In this document: in pieces, positions 43,101 to 55,492 of the stretch
Position numbering within the stretch: position 1 is the first letter of the stretch
Layout of the letters: the number at the start of each line of letters is the position of its first letter
NCBI GenBank assembly: GCA_015680685.1
Contig: MNCI01036723.1
Coordinates: 24,339 to 88,338 of the forward strand
Direction of reading: 5' to 3'
DNA: 64,000 nucleotides
From: Gnetum montanum
Lineage: Eukaryota; Streptophyta; Gnetopsida; Gnetales; Gnetaceae
Made by a program: the position numbers and the translations under genes
Notes under the pieces: generated by a model
Databases searched by the model: none
The model's input: the letters and a program-made list of their open reading frames with translations, nothing else
What the model was told of the DNA's origin: nothing

Positions 43101-44436
43101 CTCCACCATCGTTTTGCGTCAACCGAAAGAAAGACCACCACCAGACGTTGGTGAGTTTGGCAATATGTCTGTCTTGTCGTAGTCCACTTTGGTCATTGCT
43201 AATGTGTTTGATTATGCGATAGATGCTACTACTAATGCCATAGGACCCACTCCAGTTCATACTGAGCCTTGGGCTGAATTCCTCGACAAATTCACATTTA
43301 TGCAGGGGGTTGTTGATGACATGATCAAGTACCTTCAACAAGTGGACCCTGAAGCGGGTAAGTAGTAGTGTTATCCACTCTTATGATGCTATGCTAAAGT
43401 TTCTTGCATTTGTTATTTGTGCTATGTTAATGCGACTAATGTATTCTTCATGTCATGACAACCTCTTGACTTAAATGGGACCCAACACGACCTTTGAAGG
43501 TCGGTGTCATGTCCACATTCTAGCCGAAGATGACCCAAGTGTCTCATCGTGCGTACAATGAGGTTTGCAAATGCACTTTGCACTGAGCGCATTCCCTGTG
43601 CGAGTGCCGACATACTAACAAGGAGCTATGAAAGTGGGCTTAGAAGGTAGAGTAGAGTGAGGCCAACCTGAGTGCTAAGGTAGCGGATCTCAGGTTGAGG
43701 AATGAGTTCCTCATGGCCCAAGCAACCAACAACGAGGACTGGCATACAGCCATTGTAGACCATGTCGGGTTTTGGATAGTTGCATGAAAAAATGTCGAGA
43801 CTACCCATAAACTAGTGGAGCAACGCATGCAGATGAACCTGCTGGACTAGAAGTGTCAAGATCTGAAAGACCTTAGAGCTAAGATTTTTGAATGGGGGCA
43901 GGCCTAAAGAAACCATAAGCATATGTACAAATAGGAGAATGCTACCCATCGCAAGTTATACGAGGAAGCTGCTGTGGAGGCATTTACGTATGAAGCATTT
44001 GTAAATGCCATTGATGCTTTGGAGGCTTACACTAGGTTCAAAGAGCAGGTCAAGGTGATGCAAGCTCCTAACCCAAAGGTGACCCTTTCCATAGGAGAGG
44101 CTACGACCATCTCCTATACTCTGAGGCCGCCATGGTGGACACCTGCCAAAAGGACGAGAGCTATCATAGTAGATCCCACACCAAATAGGAGAAATTGGAT
44201 AGATATCATGACAGAGGAGGTCTGGCATCGTCTCGGGCTCAGCTTAGGCCAAATACCCTTTGAGACAGACGTGAGACCTGCTTAGATTAGTCGCGTTCTA
44301 CTGTGTTAACGTTTATGACTGGTTGTATTTTGCATTTATTCTCCTAACTGACCACTTCACCTCTACGATGTAGGCCACAGGTGATGGCACAGCACCCATA
44401 GAGGGATGGAATGAAGAGCTGGCAAGGAAGAAGTAA
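40101..44436 (+). pseudogene. Antisense eight-exon gene of Tat-2 (homolog of 746-4782)
   Basis: Predicted exons: 40101-40210, 40697-41146, 41230-41519, 41602-42645, 42776-43150, 43223-43357, 43462-44270, 44374-44436 (about 3.28 kb). The start ATG has a strong context (AAACAATGGCT) and exon 1 ends in CA|GTAAGT. Exon 2 (450 bases) is again HAD/FCP1-like: LIILEVRGVL at motif I, then FLQFLLDHFSVIVWSFLE and FNTLFLACFMMTCFQNPEGT. Exon 4 (1,044 bases) gives AGLMDLF, RYNWAESL and EFLVVRERENWVLRNRDQIF, all aligned with Tat-1. Exon 7 ends in a charged helix-prone region, and exon 8 in ELARKK-stop. The intron phases agree with Tat-1. Several in-frame stops (for example near 40805 and 41040) and a lost AG before exon 7 (GACAA) show decay. 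Exon 1 has no evident similarity to Tat-1 exon 1. Confidence 0.75.
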
Positions 44437-44575
44437 AAGACAATGTGAATGGCGGAGATGATGCTAACAAAAACAACCCATGATAGCATGGGATATATTT
44501 TTGTGAATTTGAAGTTTTGAATTTTTTGAAATTTTGTGCAACAAATTTTGCAAACATTGAAAGACAACAATTTTG

Positions 44576-44581
44576 AATAAA
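44576..44581 (+). terminator. Poly(A) signal of the antisense gene in Tat-2
   Basis: AATAAA, 140 bases after the TAA stop at 44434-44436, same strand. Confidence 0.55.
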
Positions 44582-44645
44582 GTAAACAACTTTCACACAA
44601 ACTTGTGTACTGCATACATGCATTTAGTATAGAATGTTCATGCTT

Positions 44646-44942
44646 TCTAGTTTTAGGCCATTTTGGGCCATTGTGTAATATGCAAAAGGGATGATGCACC
44701 AATGATCTGAGTAAGAGCTAACTTGTGACTCGTGTTAGTTTTAGGCCATTCCGGGCCATAGCGTGGCGTTGCTAGTTTTAGGCCATTTCGGGCCATAGCG
44801 TAGCATTACCAGTTTTAGGCCATTTCAGGCCATTGCATATCGCTAGTTTTAGGTCATTTCGGGCCGTATCGTATCACTAGTTTTAGGTCATTTTGGGCCA
44901 TAACGTATTGCTAGTTTTAGGCCATTTCGGGCCATTGCAGTG
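44646..44942 (+). repeat. Hairpin repeat array, right flank of the Tat-2 antisense gene
   Basis: Seven units of TAGTTTTAGGCCATTTCGGG-CC type (first near 44648, last near 44912). Stems are mainly GGCC/GGCC around ATTTCG; two units have GGTC/GGCC, which still pairs with a G-U wobble in RNA. The position matches 5036-5325 of Tat-1. Confidence 0.85.
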
Positions 44943-44982
44943 AAGCATATAAGTAGTGTGCGGGTAGGAAGCAGTGGGGTTG

Positions 44983-45815
44983 CTACGCTAGGCGAAGCTG
45001 CTTCTTGACCCAACACAGGTTGAGTGAGACGTAAGATCGAGACACTATGCCAGGGCCTTCGTCTGCATCATCGCCTCCTATTTGGAAGGGCACCTTGGTC
45101 CATGCATTTTCACTTAGGTGATTAGCTTGCTGAGCTAGCCCCTCTATAGGGTAGTTAGTGTAGGTTGCAAAAAGTGCTTCGTTCTTAGAAGTTATGACTT
45201 CTGAGCCTTCTTCCACGCCTACATTGTGGATTGCTTGCTTTGCTACTTCGTCACCGTGGATCACCACTTCTTTGCTTGTGTAAGGAAGGTGGATCTCTTG
45301 ATGTATAGGCGAGGAGACAACCCTAAGTTGTGCTAACCATGATCTACCCAAGATTAGGTTAAACTCGGGCATTTCCTCGACCACAATGAACATTGCGTCT
45401 GTGGGGAACTGGTTCCCTGCTACGAAGTTTATGTGAATGGTGCCCTTTACTATGACTCATGCCCCATTGAACAACCTTAGGCATGCTATCATTGTAGGCT
45501 TGATTTGGTCAACCAAACCTAGCTTGTCTACAATGGGGAAAGGGATGACATTCGTGGCGGCCCCATCGTCAACGTGTTCCCTTTGGATCCAGTGTTGATC
45601 GACCCGAATTATGAACAGGGGCGAGGTGGTCACCTAACCCTTCTGAGGGTCTTCCCTAATGGCATCATCGTGAAAGGTTAATTGAGGCTACTCTGACCCT
45701 ACGGGCGTAGAGGGAAGCATGACCGAGTAGATTGCTTCCTCCTTTGTTGGCATGTCTTCGTTGACCAGAGTCGTTGTCAACATGCGGATTAGAGCCTCGC
45801 GATGTGGAGTAGATG
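44983..45815 (-). pseudogene. Tat-2 aspartic protease
   Basis: Minus strand. HVDDGAATNVIPFPIVDKLG near 45575, GNQFPTDAMFIVVEEMPEFN and ILGRSWLAQLRVVSSPIHQE correspond residue for residue with Tat-1. The junction with gag reads YELIMTSTPHREALIRM without a stop. Scattered stops elsewhere. Confidence 0.85.
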
Positions 45816-48800
45816 TCATGATTAATTCGTACAAGCTCAGTGTAGTGTTTTTTTGTTTTAGAGCTTGTTTGCCCTATGTGAGGGTATCTAAGAGATCTTG
45901 GCCGCCCCCTGGTTTGTTGGCACTTTCCTCCTCTTCTATCCATCTTAGGAGACGAATTTCTCAAGGAGAAGTGATTTCGGATTAGGGCTTAGATCCTTGT
46001 TGGGAGAGTGATGTAGACTATGTGGTCATGTTGACCTTTGTCTTTGCCAAAAATGCAGGAAGCAAGGACGTAGGCTTTGGAGTGCCTAGGGCGATACCCC
46101 CCTTAGACGTCTCGCTTACGAAGTGGACCTCTTGCCTTGCGAGGCAAGCAGGTTTCTCAACTATTTTGTGGGAGATAGGGGCCGACGAGGCTATCAACCT
46201 CCTGATGACGAACAGAGCTAAAGGTGTTATTGGCTAGGACCACGTGGCCCCACCAACAAGTGGCACGAAAGTGGATGCCTGTGGTGGGACTTTCAGGATG
46301 AAAGGATGTTGCATGTTTTGATTAGCTGCCCATGGTGCCGGTGCACTACTCTGAGGCACACAGATCACGAATGGCTACTGAGGTGGCCTAGGATCACTGT
46401 CGATGTCGATGGCATTGATTACATAATTGGCATTATTGGCCTTGAGGGGGTCTGTATAGACATACATAGATTGGTTTTTAAGGCGAACTGGGTTACTTTC
46501 ATCCAGCACCAGCTTCCCCTGGTCGATTAATCTCTGGATGTCGTTCTGCAACGCCAGGTAGTAATCTGTGTTGTGGCCACACTATTGGTGGTAGTCACAA
46601 AACCTGTCTAGCCTGAAACCCCTAGGAACTGGAGGTTCATTAGGCAGGGCCAAAGAGGGGTTCCTAAAGAGTTCGCAGTAGCATTGATGTTTCACTGTTG
46701 CTTCTTCCAACATCTATTTGTGTCGGATGTATCCCACTGCTAGTAGTTACTTCAGAAGTTCCGAAGGCTTGAGAGGTAGTGGGGTGTACTTTGAGCGATC
46801 TAGAAGCTCAAAGTTGGGCTTGGATTATGCAGATGTCTTAGGTGTGGGTACAGCAGGTTGCAGCACGTGGCCCTGTTTGGATAGAGGGTTAATTGTGGAT
46901 GTGGCCAATTTCTTGCTACTCTTGCTACTGTTGTTGCTAGGTTTAGGCTTAGCCTCAGTTTCTACAATGACCACTGTGGCTGTCGGGGCTTTATCCTTTT
47001 CCTTCTTTGCAAAGGTATTCTTATAAGCGATGTAGGCTAGGTCTTTGCTTACCTCGGCCACGTCTTGTATGCTCTTGGTATGGGCAAAAGCTTGACTAAG
47101 AGAGCAAGGAGCAAGGTAGTACAGTTTGAACTTGATGAAGTTGTTCACTGCGCCCTTAAAGAAGACTAGCAGGTGGACCTCTGCGATGGGCTAGCAGATC
47201 TCGTTAAGGGTTGCACTCCAACGCTATATGAATTTTTGGACTAGTTCCAGGGGATCTTACTTCACGCTCATCAGCTAGTCCAACGTGGTTTTTGGCTTTA
47301 AATTGTACTTGAAGCGTGTCACGAACTAAGTCAGCAGCTCTTCCAAAGTTGAAATGGATGAGCGTGGCAACGCACGGTACCAATCCAAGGCTTTCCTGGC
47401 TAGGGACATGGTGAAGATGAAAATGATAGTGTGCGGCCATTGCTACAGTAGTAGAGACTCAGACCTAAAGGTGACAAGGTGTGCATTAGGATCTCCCTCT
47501 CCATCATATTTCATAAAATGCAAGAGAGGCATCCCTAGGGGTAGAGTCAAAGTAGGGATTGCAGGGTTGATAGGGTCATCCTGGTAGAAGTCCATGACTT
47601 GCACCATGTTAGACCTAGCAACTTTGAGGCATTTTATTTCCTCAGTAAGGGTCTGGATGAACTGAAACACTTGGTCCAGACCTGAAAATGTTGTAGATGG
47701 TTAGGATGCTGTGGAGGCTGCACTTGCATGTGGTATGGTAGGGGTGGCTATGTCACCTATCGGCAGTGCCGTTGGGATGACCCTCATGAGCGATGTCGCT
47801 TGTGTTATCCATCACTTGGCAGGTGGTGTTGTCAACGTGGAGACTATGGGTTGGGCTGCCAGATAGACTATTTGTATCACCGGCAGCATGGACCATAGCC
47901 CCATGTTAGGCTGTGCCGATTGTAAGGCTTGGTGTCTTTGAGAGAGCACGTAGTGAGACATCTGTGACGATTGCAGAGTAGGTAAAGAAGCAAATGGGGC
48001 CCACCATGTGGACGGGTTGGGACCTGCCATAGTGGATGGAAGAAACATGAATGTAGGAATAGAGATAGAAGTCGTGCATGTTTGTGAAGTCGGTGCGGTA
48101 TGCATATGTGGTAGGGTAGCCATGGTTGGCTTATTATGTGCTACAGGAATAGACTATTGAATAGCCTGCAAAGGGATAGTATCCACAAATAGAACAAGCA
48201 AAATAGGTTAGAGTGGACGTTGAAATGCCATGGGATTGGCATGGCTACCCATAGCAGCTGTAGTTGCAGGTTGCATAAGCATAGACATAATTATAAAGGG
48301 AGTAGTAATAGATGATGACTTGGCCTAGAAGGATGAGGTAGGAAGGATAGGAGCGAGGTTGATTGGACCTTCCTTGTCTGATTGGGAATCGAGTTCCTCC
48401 TATTTGTCTTGGAAGGCATCATCTTGGTTGGACGTTGTGTCCTGTTACTCCCTAAGCCTAGCCAACTAATTAGTTGGTCCAAAAGCATTTGGTATGTTTG
48501 TGTTAAAGGTAAAGAAATGTTGAGAGTAGGAACAAATTCCTTCCCATTGCAATAAGCGAACTCAAAGCTACATTTGTCCTCGCGTTTGTGTACATCCAAG
48601 GCCAAATTGACCTACACCTTTGCATAGAGAAAACTGTAACACTCATGTTGTTGGGCCAATCCCTCAGGTCCTTATTTTTGGATTCTAAGAGATCGACACA
48701 TTTCTAGCGTCGAGTTCAGTGATTTTTCGACACCAGTAGTTCCTTGAATTGTGATGGGAACTTCAACGTTAAAGGGAACTTCCAGGTTGAAGGTATGGGT

Positions 48801-48821
48801 AGCAGTAGTTGAAAAAGCCAT
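45816..48821 (-). pseudogene. Tat-2 Gag (many stops)
   Basis: ATG at 48819-48821, aligned with the Tat-1 start by RSLRIQK versus RSLRLQG. A P/Q/S/T-rich N-terminus; capsid pieces MKYDGEGDPNAHLVTF (47540-47500 region) and FKLYYLAPCSLSQAFAH; a knuckle remnant FCDYHQ...CGHNTDYY near 46590; and two PFVI/PFIL-type motifs near 46370-46290 corresponding to the Tat-1 PYVVRVP repeats. Confidence 0.82.
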
Positions 48822-49499
48822 TGCAAGTTGAGTAGTTTTGCAAAACGGCTCAAAAACTGCAAAAAGAACAAAAGACTGAAAAGAAACCAAAAAAGAAAAG
48901 AGAAGGCTTTACATCTTGCCAGATTCCCAAGGAACCGTCAAAGCGACCGATTTGCACTACACAAAGTGTAAACGATCGAAAAGGATGTCACGTTTACGCC
49001 AGTGCACGATGAGGTACAAAGCATGTGCAAGACTATCGTAAGATAAGTTTAGCTAATTGGCAAAGGTTTTGGGTCTCGCAAGGTCCTCGAAGAACCATCG
49101 AAGCAACCAATCTGTACCATGCATGATGGGGCATAGAACGCATGCAAGACCGTGAGGTGGGCAAGTTAACTAGCGAACAAAAAGTCTTTATGTCTCGTAG
49201 GGCTCTAGGGGAACCATTGAAGTGACTAACCTATACCACACGATACACTAATGCGCAATGAGGTATAGAGTGCATGCAAGACTACCATCAAAGCGGCTAG
49301 TTAGTTGGAAATCGGAGGCCTTGTGTTCTATAGGGCTCCCGAGGAACCATCGAAGCAACCGATCTGCATTGCACAAAAGCAAACAACCACAAAAGTGTGT
49401 CACATTTATGCTTATGCATATCAGGGTGTAGAAGGCTCACAGTACTACTGTGACACGCAGAAAAGGCACCAAAAGGCCCTCCTTCTAGCGCTAGAAAAC
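48822..49499 (-). other. Tat-2 leader with tandem repeats and primer site
   Basis: Non-coding. Four imperfect repeats, anchored on GAACCATCGAAGCAACCGAT-like segments near 48932, 49092, 49211 and 49344 (spacing about 119-160). The candidate primer-binding site is at 49478-49494, five bases from the LTR. Confidence 0.75.
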
Positions 49500-51172
49500 T
49501 GTAGTGACCGAAAACGTCGACAGTTGGAAAATGCCAAGGGGTCGGTGGGCACAATAGTCTCAACCCCGTATCTGCAGGAGGGCCATGCTAGGTGTGTGTT
49601 CAGATACGGGGCACCCTAAATGGTCTGGTCGATCAGATAGGGACTTCATCGACGTCTATATAGCCTTTTGCAACATATAATTTGAAAATGGGGATGAGAA
49701 TGCGAAATAATACTTGAAAGTAAATAAAATAGGAAACAATGCAACAAGCACTAGTAAGCAGAAAATAAAGTAAAATGCAGTTAGAAAAATGCACCGCTCC
49801 GAAGCTACAAGTTTTCTCTGTCAGGGTGGATATAGTCGGTTGCACAGCGTGATGAGGTGTAGAGATCCCGAGAGTAACCAGTGTGCGCAGAGCAGGCAGG
49901 TTGTGTGCTTGGGTGCAGACTTATAGTGCTAACAATTTGGGGGTTCTACCAAGGTGGTAGAAAAGGGGATAGAACTGAATATCAGCTGGGATGCTAACTA
50001 TTTGCAGTGCCAAAAAGAGAGCTTACAATGTTGCAACGTGCCAGGAGGAGAACTTGAGAATAACTGAACCAGAACCAGAGAGAGAAATGCCAGAGAAACT
50101 AGAAGCCAAAGTCACTAGAGAAGCTGAAAAGCCCAAAAAAATTGAAAATTCGAAGTCAAAGCCCTTTGAATGTTGCTCGTCGGGGTATTTATAGGGCCAA
50201 GGGCATGCAAATGAGGTAGTTTGGACACCACGTGCCCTGGAATTTTGGTGACTTGCAGGTGTTGCACGTGCCAGTATGATCATTGGACGTGCATGACCGT
50301 TGTGATTGTGAGTCTGCAATGCTACAACTATGAGCCTACCACACCGTAATTGCATCGTCAGCGTCTAGAGACGTGTGCCAATGGTCCAGTTAGGTGAAGT
50401 GCATTGATGTCGCACAACCACCCACATGCTTTGCTGTGTGTCGTAGTGTAGCATGCTCAGCATACCGTAGCATGTTGTCCTGCGTTTTGCCACACATATG
50501 CTACATGCTTGCTACACTATGCTACGCTATGTAGCGAAGTGTAGTGTAGCATCTGGCCTTAGTTGTGAAAAGTTTGCCAATCTGCAAACCTTGCTTCCTG
50601 CATTGGGGAACTTGCAACCTTGTCGATTTCACCCTTTGAGTTACCTTTTGTCTCTTCCATAGGATCGCTACACCTTGCTGCACCATGTAGCTTAGCGTAG
50701 CGTAGTAGCAAACATGGTCTACTGCTTCCTGATGGAAAGAGACATTTGAAGGACTTGAAGCTGGGTTGTGAAACTGGCTGTATGGTTGTTGCTATGCTAC
50801 ACTACGCTATGTAGCGCAGCGTAGTGTGGCACTATGCTTTGCAAATATTTTTTGAAGCTTGCTATGCTACATAGCGGGGCGTAGTGTAGCGTAGCAGACT
50901 TTGTGACTTAGAAAACTTGCCGAACTATTTTGTGAATCCAAAATGCTACTGCCAACTCTGTGCATCATTTCTGAGTAGGCTGTCGGTGGGGTGGACTACT
51001 TGGGTGGATAGGCAGGGTGACCCGTAGAGCCTGTTCATGCCCAAAGTAGAAAATTTGCTAAACTGGCTGGCCTGAACTCAGAGCGTTCTCCTCTCGATGA
51101 ATTGCCGTAACGGTGCATGAATTATGATGCCTAGTGAAGCAAGATTGACCTTTCATTTTTTGGGGTGTTTTA
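49500..51172 (-). repeat. 5' LTR of Tat-2
   Basis: 1,673 bp, plus-strand reading TGTAGTGACCGAAAACGTC...GGTGTTTTA (terminal CA changed to TA). Counterpart of 32699-34361. U3 dyads such as GCTACGCTATGTAGCG lie at 50400-50900. Confidence 0.92.
50186..50234 (-). promoter_or_regulatory. LTR promoter of Tat-2: TATA box and G-box
   Basis: Minus-strand TATAAATA at 50186-50193 with CACGTG at 50229-50234, 35 bp upstream. It drives gag-pol toward lower coordinates. Confidence 0.7.
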
Positions 51173-52369
51173 GTCTGTAGGCATAAAAAGGGTTAAATGT
51201 AATCCGTGCCAGTGCAACAAAACACACACATGTAGATACCACTGTGATGAGGTGTGAGTTCTACGTCACACAAGAGATAATTTAAAAATACTTAGACAGT
51301 GAGGTGAAACGAATCATAGAAGGGATTGTAGAGATCGGGATGTTAGGTAACTGAACCTAGGCACACTAAATCCTTGAGTGTGGGGGACATGATTAATGTA
51401 TCATTAGCCCTTCACTCCAAAATCAAGACCAAGTCCATGCCTTTGATTAGTGACATCGCATTGTTTCATCCAATGATGGACAACCATAAGAGCACCATGA
51501 CAGCAAGGCATACAATCACTTGGCATTTTGTCCAAGGGATAAGTGATTTTAAATTTCTTTATGGCACATTTATCTTGATCTTTTATTTGATTTTTTTCTT
51601 TTCTTCTTTTCTTTTTCTAGCCACTTTGGCACTTGGTCCTTTCCAACAATGAATTGGAGAAGCCACCAACCTTCAGACATGGATGCATATCTTTCTAGTG
51701 GGATACCAAAAATAGCATTGAGGTTATTTATTGAGTACCTTTATTATTCTCACTCCCATTTTTCATTAGATCTACAAGGATTTAGTACATGCATGATAGA
51801 ACATACAGATGTCACCAAAGAGAATCCACAAGTCCCCTTGATGTCACACCTTGGTCATTCCCTCTTAGTCCATTATTCTTCGCTCTGGGCATAACGAGTA
51901 CAAAATTATTTTTAAGTTTTAATGATGATAAGAATATCATCGCACCTAGAGTAGAACCTCTTATTAATAGAATGGATGAGTAGATGTTGTGGGCTCATTG
52001 TCCAAATAATTAGTCAGCTGAGACTTGATAGCATAGAACAACACCTCAACCGACAAGTCACATGAGTATTTTATTCACCGATGAGATTACTCTTAAAAAG
52101 ATAAAACAAAAAATTGGAAATGAAAAACTAGAAAACAAAAAATTTTAAAATCAAAGAAAAGGAAAAACATTTACTAATTCTACTTATCAGAATGGAGGAT
52201 ATCCCCCATAACTAAACTTTTGAGCATGGCTAGAATTAATAAATGAAAAATGTGGATCCATGCATGTGGGAAATATTAGAGTCTAGTCATATCCAAACCA
52301 TTGGGTGCCTTTTGATGTGGTGGTTGGAATGTACCCAACTTTGGGTTCACACACTTGATTAAAGTTGGC
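51173..52369 (-). other. Element B interior next to Tat-2
   Basis: No recognisable domain on the minus strand where pol would be expected. The plus-strand frames at 51374-51983 lack family features. Contains T- and A-rich runs. Confidence 0.5.
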
Positions 52370-54344
52370 CTAGTGGGGGAAATTATAATATGTGGTCATG
52401 TGATAAGGAGTTAACTCACTATAGCACCCATGACCATAAGATTGTATGCAAGGATCACTATGTCTCCCTATGTGGTTATATTCATTGGGCCACATGGTCG
52501 TTGAAGTGTTGATTGGTGGCCCTAATAAGGTAATTGAAGGTGTTGAGCTTGAAGGAGAAGATGCATCACAACACTGGACTTGTGCTGAGTTAGTGGATGT
52601 AGTGGTTTCAAAATTGTGGTGTCTCTTTCTATAGTCATGCCTAATAAAAGGATGCTTTTGATGTTGTGGAAGACCTCCACTACTATTGATAGTAGTAGCA
52701 TAAGTAACATTCATGGGTTGATGCTGTGGTGCAAAACCTTCTAGCACAACTGGTGGCGATGTAGAAGAAGATGAATGATGAGAATATTGAGGGCAAAGAG
52801 AAGTGCAAGGAACATGAGGTGGGGATCTTGTTGGAGAGGACATGGGTTGATAGTACTCAGGAGAATGATAAAGATGGATGTTGACATAGTTGGGAAAATA
52901 GGATGCTGAACATAATAAGTGATTGGGTTCGGATGGTATGAATGGTGTGACCAGTTTGATGGTGGCCTCCCCCATGACTAGAGTTTTTACCACTATGGTT
53001 GAACCTAGTATTTCTGTATGAAATCTGGATGTTACATTCCTTCCCAATGCTCATGTAAATGTGACAAGATTGGGCATTGACCTTTGGGGTGATCGTATAG
53101 GCAAACATCACATTGATATATGTGATTTGCAGTTGAGCTCTTATCCTTATTTTCTTCAACCCTTCTTTCCTATTGTCGCATGGTGTCCTATCCTATTTCT
53201 TAGTTTGGCATGGTTCCACCTCTAATAATGTTGGCATATTCTCTACATTTTTATGTACCCATTCCATCATCTTATTGATCTTTGCCTCAATTTCATCTAG
53301 TGATTGTTGTATTAGCAAAGATGATTCCACCTCCTTGAGGTGAGTTGATTTCTCCTCTTCATGATCATGGACCTTTACTATTGTGAGATTTTGGTCTTGT
53401 TGAGAGCTTTCAACATTCTCCCATTTAGGTATTTCTCCTTCTTCTTTTTCTATCCACTTGATAAGCTCTTGTAATTGGTGGGTTTGTAGCTCATACAGTT
53501 GACTTGGGGCATACATCCCTAGGGTCTTCCTTGTTTCATTATGAAGCCCATCCATGATGTGATACATTAGCCTTTCCTCGGAGAACCCATGGCCTAGGCA
53601 ATTGTTTAACTAAATAATATCTTTCTAAGGCCATGTCCAAGGGTTCATGTTGCCCTTGTTTCCACTCTTGGATTTGACTCCTCAAGGCTGATACTCTTGC
53701 ATAGGTTTGATATCTTTCAGTGAAGAGTTCTATCATTGTCGGCCAACTTTGAATTGATTTTGGCATTAAAGACCTGTACCATACTTTTGCTTGGCCAACG
53801 AGTGTCATAGAAAAGAGCTTAAGTTTTTGCCACCCATTATCAATATTGTTTCATGCATAGGCATTGTATAAGGCTTGTAAATGATGTTGTAGATCTAAAT
53901 CATAGCCTCCTGAAAACTTAGGAAAGTTGTTTAAATCAAGCCTAGGTAGAAGGCTTCCTTACAATGCCTACAAGGTATGTGAACAACCTCTTGTATATGC
54001 ATTAGGTTCTTAGTGATTAGCAGAGGTTCATCGTCACTAGGTAGATTATGATTTTGTGAGATGGGACAATGTTGTCTTTGTTCATGTTGGCATTCCTAAC
54101 TTTGCTTGTGGGTTCGATTTTTATTTCAACGTCAACCCCTTGAGAGATGGTCATCCATGTCACAACTTGATGTTGAAGGAGTAGAGGAAGAGAAAGAACT
54201 GGAAGACTCATCATGAATTTTGTAAGTCTCCCAATCATCCTTGGATAAACTTTTGTTAGCCATTGAGAAGGTCCTAGGCCTTATGGGCCCCCTTGTTCTA
54301 TGGGATGTTCCAACCTCACTAAAGGTGTCTGGGTTGGATGACAA
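52370..54344 (-). pseudogene. Element B gag
   Basis: N-terminus MSSNPDTFSEVGTSHRTRGP at 54344. A capsid-like segment (AKVWYRSLMPKSIQSWPTM; RYQTYARVSALRSQIQEWKQ) lies at 53808-53640; HIMDGLHNETRKTLGMYAPS with a charged region follows at 53567-53193; a knuckle-like CDVCLYDHPKGQC lies near 53085; and a histidine-, serine- and proline-rich tail ends at 52370. Several frame changes. It corresponds piece by piece to element A gag. Confidence 0.78.
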
Positions 54345-54627
54345 AAATCCTTAAGTATTGTTGGGGTGTCCATGAACATATGAAACTTCTACATAAGATT
54401 GAGTACTCCAAACTTTGTTTTCATCATAAATTTTTTTGGTTCTCCAATGAATCACCTCACTAGTTGTTGCATTATCATAGTCTTGTGAGAGACATTACTG
54501 TGAATTGTGTGTGACTTATTTGCAATTACTTTCTTTCTAAAAGATATATCATTAATGCTTCTTTATAGCAATCTTGGATGATATAACTAATCTAGATAGT
54601 TAGCATCATACCCAACAACGACACCAA
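54345..54627 (-). other. Element B leader and primer-binding site
   Basis: The minus strand reads TTGGTGTCGTTGTTGGGTA directly after the LTR (54609-54627), the Athila-type site TTGGCGCCGTTGCCGGGGA with C-to-T changes and one G-to-T. The rest is non-coding leader. Confidence 0.82.
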
Positions 54628-55492
54628 TGATGAGTGGCTATGTACCCCTACACTCAACCATACAAATATGAGTGTGTATGCATGATTCAATTGAACTCCA
54701 CAGATGGACTAGTTGTGGTATCTAGATAGTTACACATTGATCATAGTTTGTTGTCTTCCCACCTAGACTAGTATTTGCTTTGTCACATATGGTTTAGTCT
54801 AGAGTGAGGTGAATGATAAGATCCTAAACTAATGCTACTCCTAAAGACGATGGGGAACAATCTTAATTAAGCTAATGGACAATGGAAAATGAAATCTATG
54901 CTATCCTAAGTGCGATGAGCATCCATCCTTAATCATCCATACGCATCTTGGACCTCGTCTACTAATTCTGGAATTACCAAGTGCACATTCCTTGAGCACT
55001 CCTAGATACGCTATTGGGTTACCAAGTAGTTACACTTAAATGTTCATGATTAAGTTGTACTCATTCTGCGGTAATCAACAAGAAGTGTAAATGACAATAA
55101 AGGAAATAGGAATTAAAAAGATAATAGTAAATAATTAACAATTAAAGTAATTAAAAGCTAAGTGAATGCTACAATGATGGAGTAATCTCAATATTTATTG
55201 TTAATCATGTGTGTGTCCAAGTACATCACACTTGAATAAAGGTTCTATACAATTACAATCATCACACTGCAAGCATGCACTGGGGAAAGAACTGAAATTA
55301 ACTAAAAACTAACAAAAAGGCTCTACCCTAAGACTTACCAACTTCTCCCCTTTCCTGTGTGTTTGAATGTTATATTTATAGGCCTACACAAGAATTACGA
55401 TATCGTGTATCTGATATCATTATCCAAGTTGCGATATCGTGTACCCGATATTGAGGATCCGATATCAAGGTCTAGCATACCAGGATTCATCA
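54628..55492 (-). repeat. 5' LTR of element B
   Basis: 865 bp, plus-strand reading TGATGAGTGGCTATG...GGATTCATCA. Counterpart of 30420-31264. Minus-strand TATAAATA is at 55373-55380, and GATATCGTGTACCCGATATT-type dyads upstream at 55399-55468. Confidence 0.9.

Larger units (their letters stand above)
32699..51172 (-). mobile_element. Tat-2: full-length Tat-lineage retrotransposon with an antisense gene
   Basis: 18.5 kb. Minus-strand order: 5' LTR 49500-51172, primer site, repeat-rich leader, gag, protease, hairpin array, antisense gene block (40101-44436), hairpin array, RT, RNase H, archaeal-type RNase H, integrase, 3' region, 3' LTR 32699-34361. The flanks TTCTG (32694-32698) and GTCTG (51173-51177) match at 4 of 5. 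All sense frames carry stops. The dual RNase H places it in the Tat lineage. Confidence 0.92.
30420..55492 (-). mobile_element. Element B: Athila-like element inserted in A, carrying Tat-2; apparently lacks pol
   Basis: 3' LTR 30420-31264 and 5' LTR 54628-55492, minus orientation, flanked by a perfect ACCTC duplication. Without Tat-2 the interior is only about 4.9 kb (51173-54627 plus 31265-32698). It holds gag, but no protease, RT or integrase that I can find. It belongs to the same LTR family as element A (shared ends and primer site). Either it is a non-autonomous derivative or pol was deleted after insertion. Confidence 0.85.
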
